From Hydractinia symbiolongicarpus (taxonomy: Eukaryota; Cnidaria; Hydrozoa; Anthoathecata; Hydractiniidae), in NCBI RefSeq assembly GCF_029227915.1, contig NC_079878.1, forward strand, positions 19,991,501 to 20,051,500: a stretch of 60,000 nucleotides of DNA, in the 5' to 3' direction. The notes beneath the pieces are model-generated. The model worked only from the letters and a program-made list of their open reading frames with translations, was not told the origin of the DNA and ran no database searches. The translations under genes and the position numbers were made by a program. This document shows, piece after piece, positions 52,552 to 60,000 of this stretch (its first letter is position 1; each line of letters begins with the position of its first letter).

Positions 52552-55500
52552 TGTGCACAAAGATTGCCTTCTTGGGCTCTCAAAATAACTATCATTGAAA
52601 CTTTCATCCACAGAACGACAAGTTGAACTGCTTTTAGCATTCTGCTTACTACCCACTGGCCTTTTATTTGCGCTACTTAAAAGTTCTTCTTTTTTCACAT
52701 CTTTTGAACTTGTGCGAACTCTTTTCCCTTCTGACGTACTTGTAGCCTGTCCCATCCTTTTTCTCCTGCTTGAACTCTTTATGAGGGACGTTTCTTCAGC
52801 AGTAATGTTAGTAGTGTGTTCTTCTTTCTTCATGACATCAATATTTGAGTTTCTATTCTTTTCACTTTGAGTCATTTTTTTATTAAGTACTTTACCCTCC
52901 GTTCCAGTGTTGTGTGCCACATTCGAATCATTGATAGTTTTTTCACAATCAACCTTACTGTGTTGAGTTTTACTTCTTTTTTCCTGTATATTTACAACAT
53001 CTGTTTCTATCTCGACGTTTCCATTATTCTGTTTTTCTTCGTCTTTTACACTATCATTTTTATTATTATTTTTGTTGTTACTTGTAGTTCTCGTGTTACG
53101 TTTTCCTATACTCCTTCCTTTTAGTGGAAGTTCGTCATTTGCTTCATTAATTACAGTTTCACTTTCGTTTTTCTTCTTTTCTTCATCTAACATGTTCAAA
53201 ATATTCCTCTTAGTGCACCTATTTTCAGTTAGCTTATTTTCCCTCGATTGTTCCATACAATCTCTGCTTGCATAATTATCGCTGATGTCGGTTTCGTTTT
53301 GTTTTGTATCAGAAACTTGTTGCTTCGGGTCTGGATCTTTTATTTTCTGCTTAACAGTTCGCTTATTAGCATTTCGCCTGTGTTTCGGTAATTTAGAGTT
53401 ATCTTCTTCAATTTCATTGTTTTTGTTTTCAACAGTTGCAGTTTTATCTACATTCGAATCATTTCCGGTATGCTGTTGTTGCTTCAGCCTAGAAGTTTTT
53501 CTACTTGTACTACCTCTGTTTTTATTTAACTTTACTTCTTCTTTTAGCTCTTCGTTATTTGCCTCTTTCTTACCCACTTGGCATAAATTTTGTTGTTTTT
53601 CTTTCGCAGCTCGTGTTTTTATTACACGTTTGGTTTGGGAAGTACTAGTTTCCGTTGATGAAGTTGCTAATACATTGTTTTTCAGGGCACTGTCTTCGAC
53701 TGTTTCTCTCAAAATTTGGGTAGTCAACAAGTTAATCTCATTGTCTTTTTGTTTGGAATTTGTTTTTTTCTTGTTACGCGCGCGACTAGGCCTTTTAGAT
53801 GCAGGTAGTTTCTCCTCCCCTACATTTTCCCTATTAGCTACTTCTCTATCAGTTGTCTCAGCCACGCTGCAAGATGGCTCAATAGTTTCCTTAGAAGCCA
53901 CAACTGCTAGTCTGTGTTGATTAGAATTTTTACTTTGTTGCTTGTCGGCATTATTCTCCTGGTTTTGAACACCAGGTGTCTTCTTGCTTATGTTTGTTTC
54001 TCCAACTGATGATTTTGGGGTTCTCTTTCTTCTAGTGGAAGTATGCGAGGAGCTTTCATTTTCCATTATTTTACTTGTTTCTTCCTCAATACTGAACTTT
54101 ACAGTTTTTCTGTTGTTACAAGTATTCCTCACAGGGCGATATTTAGTGTGACTGGGTACTGGGACCTTGAAATCGATGTTTGCTTTGTCGACTTTAGGTG
54201 GTCCGTCTTGGGTTTTAAGAGACTCAGTTTCTGCTTCTAAACAACAAAACATATATTGTATTAAATTATGAAAAAACAAGAAAGGAGTTTCAAGTGTTGT
54301 AAAAATCTTTTTTATTAGGAAGCAAATCAAAAAAAAAATTTATACAGAATTTTTATCTTACCGTTAATATCAATACCTTTTTCTATCTTAGAAGTACTAA
54401 TTTTCGCGGGTACATTTTTTTTCGCGAATTTTGCGTTTTTTGACCATTTTTCGCGAAATTAAATGCCAGCGAAACATTTCGCGATGTTAAATTCGCGAAA
54501 ATTAATAACCGCGAATTTCTTTTTCAATTCGAGGACAAAAAACTGATAAGTTTCTGGTTGTGCTGAAAGATAACAACATAATTCACGCGAAAATTAGAAA
54601 TACAAACAATACCCATGAAGTACAATTTTTTTGACTCGCGAAAATAAATCCCTGTGAAAATTAGTACTCTAGTGCATTTGTAACCAGACTTATTAGATAC
54701 TTCTTCTTTATTACCTTCATCAACATCTAAGCAGTAAGCTTGAGTTGCTAGATCGTTGCTATCTAAAACATCAACCTCTGGCTCCAAAACATTGTAAGCC
54801 TGTGTTGCAATTTCATCAACATCATTATTTTCATCCATATTATTCTTTGAGACATCAAGACCGTTTTTATCACAATACGCTGGAGTAGCAGCATCAGGTA
54901 AAATATTAACCTCTGGCTCCAAATCATTGTAAGCCTGTGTTGCAATTTCATCAACATCCAAAATATTGTAAGCCTGCGTTGCTATGTCATTAACGTCATT
55001 ATTTTCCTTTGAGACATCACGACCATCCCCATTACAATACCCTTGAGTAGCACCGTCTATATCGTACGGGACAGTGGCCGCCACATCAGCATCCGATGCA
55101 CCAACATGTTTTTCATCAATATTATTTTCAACATCATTACTCGAATATGCTTGGGTTTCTTCTTCATCATTTCTCTTCCCTTCATCTTTGTGTTTATTAT
55201 TCTTAGGTGCATCATCGTCACTGGATGACATATGCGTGCCAGCATCAGTAGCATCATAGTATTCACAACCACCTGGTAGCGTTGTCGCATGGGCAATTGG
55301 GATTGAGGGAACTTTGAAAATTTTGTTTGGTGATACATCTTTTGTAGGACTAGAAGTTTCATACGGCTGGGTGGACTCTTCGTCACTGTCACACACCACC
55401 TAAAATTAAGAGCACTTGTATTATTCTAACACATTTTTTTAAAATACAAAAATAAAACAAATTTATATCCCTATCCTTGTGAATAAAAAGACATTTTAGA

Positions 55501-58500
55501 ATTCAAAATCACAAAACTCAAATAAGCAAAGATTAAAACAAAAAAGAATCCAACATTCTTTTTAAACGTAACACTATACAATACTTCTTATAAATAGAAA
55601 TGGAAGATATAATGAGCTTTAATATTTCTTAAGGTTTTGGGAGTCATCGTAGAAAAACTGAACAGAATTGAGCACCTATATATTGGGCATGTAATATATA
55701 CAAAAAGTTTTAAGAGAGCACCAGTTATAAAGTAACATGATCAAAGGAAATATATTAAGAGAATATCTAAAAAAAATTCCTGTCAACAGTTTAAACTCAC
55801 TAGTAATGCGACTTGAGATTATTTTCTTAATGACTCAATTATGTGACAAAAGGTTACATGGGTTATGTGTATGTGTATGTTTGGAACGAAAAAAAAAAGT
55901 TGACTTTAGAAGATTTGATAGGTTTTGAGATGGAAACCCTGTTTTGTCATTTTAACATACCATTTTTTCATTTTCCTTTGCTTGACTTGTGTAATTACTC
56001 TCCACTGATGAAGGTAAAATTTTAGCTGAAGTGTTGTTTATGGAACTTTCTGGTGTTCCAAATGATTGAAAACTCTCCAACAACTGAGTGGAAGTTACAT
56101 AGGGTTTCTTAGGGTGTGCAGAATATGGAATCTCCTGAGAGCTATCAGCAAAACTACCAATGTCCTTAGCGGGAGAAGTTAATTTATTTTCTTTTAAATT
56201 TTCCTCCTCCATTCTTTTCTCACCATCTTCTTCGCGGTCACTGTTTTCATCTTCACCTTCATATTCAATGTCATTGAAGACATACGTAGATGGCATTTCA
56301 TCCTCTTCATCACTGTTATCAACTTTTTTACCTAGTAAACCAACAACAAAGAGCGTAAAACTAACATAACAAAGATGATGCCATTGACAACATGTTGACA
56401 ATAAGAATGCACCAATGCAAAGTTTATTTGCAAATAAATTCATTGAATTAACGCAGTTTTAAATTATGTGGACCTAATTCTTTATTAGCATTTATTTACA
56501 CTGCAATAACTAAGTTAAATAGTAATTTTATAGGTACTTAAAGATAACTGGGTTCTGGTAATACAGTGCTAGTTAACATATGCGCACGAGGAAGTAAAAT
56601 AAAAGTGTTCTTTTTCTATACATTTATTATTTCACATTCATAAAATTGCTTTGTACCCTTGTCTTTTTCTATTAATTTATCATACTCCCTTTTTTACATT
56701 AATAGCCCTGACTGCATAAATTTAATTGGTGCTGTCTTGCAGTTGACAAACAATGTTATTTGGCAAAAAGTTGCTACTTGTTAAACATCGTACAAAGCTT
56801 TTAGTAAACACAAGCAAATATAATTTACCCTGATTTGGTACGTCTCTATCTATTACTACTGTATCAGCCAACTGCTCCAAAAGTCTTCCTATTGTTCTTT
56901 GCTGCGGAGGAATTTCAGCCTCTAAATTTGACGCATCAATAGAAACTGTATCAGCGCATGCATCTAAATCAACAGCAGATTTCTGGGACCTTTTTGCATT
57001 CTTAAAATCTTCAGACCTTTCAATTGGTAATGTATCAGCAAGTGCATCAGAATCACAAATTGATTCCTGGGACTTTTTTCCACTCTTGAAATCTTGAGAC
57101 CTTTCAATTGGTACTGTATCAGCAAGTGCATCAGTTGATGACTGAAATGTGCATGACAGATCGTCACTTGTTTCATTGACTACTGGATTCGAGTCAATAT
57201 TAATACTTGTAATGAGTTTCGGTTGATTTGAAGACTCTGAGTTGGCAGTTTCAGAATTAGTTACTGTGTCAATGTGACACACAACTGGTGATTCTGGTAT
57301 TTTGTCTGTGTTTCCTTTGTTTTGCTGACTCAAACTAAACCCTATGAAATATGTTGGTAAATATTAAACAATCAGTTTTTTTTTCTGAAAAAAGTTGGGC
57401 TATTAGAGTTGTCAAAAGATCTCTTTGATCATTCGCAAATTGAACCTTACAGGCTGCGCTTAATAACTGCACCAATAACTAGAGAATTATTCCAAACAAC
57501 TTAAAAATAAAAATTGAAAAAAATCCTTTTTTATACTGATGTCCCTGTTAAAACTTTGGTATTATGAAATGCTTTATAATAATTACACAAAATCAAACAA
57601 GGTCATGTATACTTAAATATCCCTAGGATGCTACAGAAACCTATTATAAAAATCAGATTTAAGAATTATGTTCTACCTGGAGTCTGCCCTATGATGCTGA
57701 CTGTTTCTTTCCCCATGGGTGTTTGTTTGACAACATCATTATTTCCTTCCCCTTCAGATTCAGATTCTGTTTCTGCAGCATATAAATCATCCTCTAGAAT
57801 AAGATGTATACAAATACAAAAAGTTTATTTGTGAAATAGGTGTCTCCATATGTTGAATTAAATTTTTAAACTGCCTTACAACTGTATAATAATAATCTCT
57901 TACAAATGTGCAGTACCTACCCGTCTCTGTCTTTTTTCCAAGTAGCTAAACAAGACATTTAAACATTATAACAGTGATCACCTTCTATTTGACTCCTTAA
58001 TAAATAATAAGCTAGGAAAAAATTCCACTATCGCACCAAGAACGACAGAACATTCTTACTTTCATCTCCTCGTGAAAACTACTATTTTGATCCACATAGT
58101 TTTGTGTTGGCAGTAGTATGTCAGAATCGTTTAAGAGATCGGAAACATTCAAGTTTTCCTTATCTTTCTTGACATCATCACCCACTGTCAATCGCAAACT
58201 AAAATCTTCTTCTGCATTGCCTATATCAACTTCGTCATCCTCTGGTATCATTGATTCAGAGCCTGTGTCTGATTCAGTCATTGAACCAGTCGGATCAGAA
58301 TCCTGGAAGAAAAAAATACTAGTTATACAGAAACCAGCAGATAATATCAACATGGATGAAAATGAAAAGAGCTGGCAAGAAAATCAACACTTTATTTTTC
58401 AGCAAAACTATTGATTTACTATAATTTGTCGAATCTATGCTTTATTTTGTCTGAATAACATAACATTTTTACTCAGTTTACGAAAAGATCCCATGATTCG

Positions 58501-59380
58501 TCATATCATAACACTACCACATGATGTTAATTACATACATTTTCTTGATTGACTTCAAAATGACAAGTAACATCAGCAAAGGTTATCAGATCTCCACTCT
58601 GCAATTCATATTTTTCAAGAGGTTTTAGCACCATCTAAAAAATTTATATAAAGGGACTTCTAACATTTGAATTTCTGTAACTCCCCATGTTGTGCACCCA
58701 AAAAGTTTACAGCATGAGTTACGATTTGTTAAAACCCTGTACAAGGCATGTACTTATTTGAATTTTAGTAATTTCAACTGATTCCTGCAAAACTTATAAC
58801 AGTAACAAGAAAATTATTTTCATTAAAATCTGTATCAAAAACTACAAAAATTTTTAATCCCATATAGTTATAATTAAAGTAATATATATTTTTCAAAATT
58901 ATAAATAGAGAAAATTATTTTGCTATGATTAATTATGCAGCCTGCAAAGTCATTAAAACAAAGGATATACATACCTTTTCTTTCCTTGTTTTATTTCTAC
59001 TCCCAAGGTCACAAAGTAGAAAAGAATCCTTGGTAACTTCAATGCATGCATGTTTTTTAGATAAGGCCTACATATAAAGAATGGAAGGAAAAAAAATCTA
59101 GAATATGAGAAAAAAAGGAAAACCTTAGACAACCAAGCAAATATAGGGAAAACTAAATACCTGAACTTTTATTGGAATGTCGGACCTATCATCTCTACCG
59201 ATTATATTAATACCTAATAAAATAAGAACATTATCACTATATCACATAAGAGTATTTTTTTTAAAAAAAACCGTATAACTATCATCCTAAACTATGTTCA
59301 CAGGAGAAATTAATATATACCTTCATAAATTGGAAATTCTGTTTCTTGAAAATGTCTGTGTTTGACTGTTTTAAGTTTCC
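49360..59380 (-). CDS. MDC1: MDC1-like mediator of DNA-damage checkpoint (FHA ... TQxY repeats ... tandem BRCT), 5' end missing
   Basis: This nuclear scaffold binds phosphorylated H2AX at double-strand breaks and recruits repair and ubiquitin factors. Seventeen exons join in one frame (about 1,507 codons): 59,321-59,380; 59,161-59,213; 58,975-59,067; 58,539-58,634; 58,060-58,302; 57,921-57,945; 57,677-57,793; 56,829-57,341; 55,961-56,331; 54,715-55,399; 52,504-54,236; 52,118-52,186; 51,832-51,931; 51,353-51,416; 50,221-50,312; 50,106-50,131; 49,360-49,545 (stop TAG at 49,360). Every border is GT-AG and every phase agrees. The order FHA, SDT, TQ repeats, basic linker, twin BRCT is that of MDC1; PTIP (no FHA) and plain FHA proteins do not fit. 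The first visible exon starts with two bases of a split codon, so at least one upstream exon is missing, probably to the right of the window. Exons 25 and 26 bases long are unusually small. I rate orthology to MDC1 as very likely; individual borders are by-eye predictions. Confidence 0.92.
50380..51221 (+). mobile_element. Decayed Tigger/pogo-type DNA transposon in an MDC1 intron
   Basis: The stretch 50,431-50,560 encodes L-E-D ... D-E-A-C-Y-K-W-F-T-N-A-R-S-R-N-I-P-A-S and K-E-L-G. This is the CENP-B-type helix-turn-helix of Tigger transposases. It is followed, in a shifted frame, by A-S-D-G-R-L-D-R, a stop, and N-V-L-F-K-T-I (the family's G-W-L-x-R-W-K-x-R-N-x-x-F-K-T block). At 51,150-51,219, reading inward on the minus strand, a TIR-like CAGTACACTCGCG and a GTTCGTTACAACCGAA stretch resemble pogo/Tigger ends, followed by TA. 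Most of the transposase, including the DDE core, is gone. The fragment lies antisense in the intron between MDC1 exons 50,221-50,312 and 51,353-51,416. Confidence 0.75.
52504..54236 (-). other. Long basic linker exon leading into BRCT1
   Basis: This single 1,733-base exon (about 577 residues) is rich in Lys, Asn, Glu, Ser and Thr, with many R-K-R and K-K clusters and no fold recognisable. It corresponds to the poorly conserved central region of MDC1. The last residues, K-P-K-I-V-F-T-G-I-S-D-K-T-V-E-K, are the first strand of BRCT1, cut by an intron. Only the exon's sense frame is coding; apparent plus-strand ORFs here are shadows of the A/G-rich coding strand. Confidence 0.88.
54392..54669. 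mobile_element. TTCGCG-rich MITE in an MDC1 intron
   Basis: A 278-base element with inverted ends: AGTACTAATTTTCGCGGG on the left, and AGTACTAATTTTCACAGGG on the right read from the other strand. It contains many TTCGCGAAA motifs. It has no coding capacity and is far richer in CpG than its surroundings. It occupies most of the intron between the basic-linker exon and the TQxY exon and adds a false extension to the reading frame of the latter. Confidence 0.8.
54715..55399 (-). other. TQxY array exon
   Basis: A 228-codon exon beginning V-V-C-D-S-D-E-E-S-T-Q-P-Y. It holds seven T-Q-x-Y motifs (TQPY, TQGY and five TQAY) plus two that lack Gln (TVPY, TPAY). The second half is a higher-order repeat of about 45 residues with the recurring blocks V-D-E-I-A-T-Q-A-Y-N and G-x-D-V-S-K. 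TQ is the ATM/ATR target, and in vertebrate MDC1 phospho-TQxF recruits the RNF8 FHA domain; here Tyr replaces Phe throughout. Confidence 0.85.
56829..57341 (-). other. Repeat exon with A-D-T-[VL]-x-I and SQ motifs
   Basis: This 513-base exon carries two adjacent 28-residue repeats, D-A-L-A-D-T-V-P-I-E-R-S-Q-D-F-K and D-A-L-A-D-T-L-P-I-E-R-S-E-D-F-K, each followed by a K-K-S-Q or K-R-S-Q site. Two shorter copies follow (A-C-A-D-T-V-S-I-D and Q-L-A-D-T-V-V-I-D). All four threonines have Ile at +3, a favoured position for several FHA domains. The repeats also show in the DNA as an 84-base period near 56,940-57,135. Confidence 0.75.
58060..58302 (-). other. Acidic SDT/TQ segment of the MDC1-like protein
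   Basis: A single 81-codon exon directly after the FHA domain. It opens with D-S-D-P-T-G-S-M-T-E-S-D-T-G-S-E-S, a degenerate version of the CK2-phosphorylated S-D-T-D motifs that recruit NBS1 in vertebrate MDC1. It ends near L-P-T-Q-N-Y, a TQxY motif like those clustered later. The composition is strongly acidic. Confidence 0.7.
58539..59380 (-). other. FHA domain of the MDC1-like protein (4 exons)
   Basis: Visible residues 1-100, the phosphothreonine-binding domain. The order is G-K-L-K-T-V, E-F-P-I-Y-E-G-I-N-I-I-G-R (invariant Gly-Arg), A-L-S-K-K-H-A-C-I-E-V (the S-x-x-H signature), L-C-D-L-G-S-R-N-K-T, then S-G-D-L-I-T-F-A-D-V. It aligns block for block with the human MDC1 N terminus (V-G-R-L ... 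N-V-V-G-R ... I-S-K-Q-H-A ... G-S-L-N-G-T). The usual Asn-Gly pair is Asn-Lys here. In MDC1 this domain mediates dimerisation and ATM/CHK2-related contacts. Confidence 0.9.
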
Positions 59381-60000
59381 CTACCTATCCAATAATGAAA
59401 AATAGAGGATAAAAGTAATCGAAATAGAAAAATGAAAAATATTAACAAAACACAGACATACAGCGAGCATTATAATATAGAAGTAGATAATAATTGAATT
59501 AATAAATTCTGTCCGGCGTTGTACCCTGTGGAATGTTATACTTGTTTTCCAAACAGAACTTTTAGATGATTGCAAACAACCATTCCTATTTAATTCTAGC
59601 TAATAATACTTGTTTAAAACTAAATCAGGCATAAATTAGACTTTTTGGCTTGCCAGTAATAATAATTATAATATTATAAATAGAAATATTACAAGATTAA
59701 TTTAAATTTGTTGATTTTCAGATAAAAAAGGACAAATAGTCTGCAGGGGCGATTCCAATGTATGTCAGCGCCTTAACTTGAAAAAGTGACTGACATTCTA
59801 TGAATTTTTTATGCAAGTTGATTGGCTGGTTACGATGGCTGAAAATTGCACAAAATAAATCTTAAATCTTGCATATTTGTGTTGCAAAAAATGTGACTGA
59901 CATCTTAAAATTGCTGACCAAAACAAACAAACAAACAATTTTTTTTGTGGCTTTGCTCAATACAACATAGAATGTAGCCTCCAAAACAGTTGGTTTTTAT
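59381..60000. other. Right edge: MDC1 intron or 5' flank
   Basis: No exon encoding residues before the FHA domain was found here. The motif TGTCAGTCAC occurs twice in the minus sense (about 59,790 and 59,900), which suggests repeat-derived DNA. The missing first MDC1 exon(s) are probably beyond the window. Confidence 0.45.

Noticed and set aside
52595-54240. Several plus-strand open frames of 65-211 codons
   Set aside because: Antisense shadows of the A/G-rich MDC1 linker exon. They are Phe/Ser/Leu-rich, as expected, and have no splice or domain support.
54524-54714. Extension of the TQxY exon to a downstream stop
   Set aside because: It reads into the TTCGCG MITE. A GTAATA donor at 54,714 in phase 1 joins correctly to the exon starting at 54,236.
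55037-55400. Met-rich 111-codon minus-strand frame and plus-strand frames in the TQ exon
   Set aside because: Alternative-frame shadows of the repetitive TQxY exon.

Overview
The window is AT-rich (roughly 70% A+T by eye), intron-rich metazoan nuclear DNA. The gene content and the mobile elements suggest a cnidarian or another early-branching marine invertebrate; the species cannot be fixed from this window. Two conserved genes are readable, both on the minus strand and both split into many small GT-AG exons that simple ORF reading misses.

Left side (about 0.25-34 kb, possibly to 48.6 kb): a voltage-gated calcium-channel beta subunit (CACNB). Four consecutive exons between 1,914 and 256 encode the region just before the SH3 domain, the SH3 domain itself and the start of the HOOK linker. 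The guanylate-kinase-like half lies beyond the left edge. Upstream (to the right) are several ATG-starting open segments that each end at a phase-0 splice donor. The first conserved CACNB exon starts in phase 0, so they are candidate alternative first exons, as known in vertebrate CACNB genes. They are at 2.3, 3.2, 5.8-6.6, 17.5-17.9, 22.3, 25.1-25.3, 29.2-29.3, 34.1-34.2 and perhaps 48.5 kb. The longer ones are convincing as coding DNA; the short ones could be chance.

Right side (49,360 to at least 59,380): an MDC1-like DNA-damage checkpoint mediator, read in 17 exons that join in one frame for about 1,507 residues. From N to C terminus it has an FHA domain, an SDT motif segment, a 28-residue repeat with A-D-T-[VL]-x-I and SQ motifs, an SQ/TQ segment, an array of T-Q-x-Y motifs, a long basic linker and a tandem BRCT pair that keeps the gamma-H2AX-binding residues. 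The very N terminus lies outside the window or was not recognised. The inferred roles are FHA and phospho-motif docking of kinase and ubiquitin-ligase partners, and BRCT anchoring on phosphorylated histone H2A(X).

Mobile and repeated DNA: four fragments of one non-LTR retrotransposon family (reverse transcriptase with an internal PHD finger), two of them about 99% identical; a decayed Tigger/pogo-type transposon and a TTCGCG-rich MITE inside MDC1 introns; a MITE with 17-bp inverted ends at 22 kb; a 122-bp hairpin element at 36.4 kb; an (AT)112 microsatellite at 21.2-21.4 kb; and several short tandem duplications. The rest is intronic or intergenic AT-rich sequence in which I see no supportable gene. 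No tRNA, rRNA or CRISPR array was recognised.
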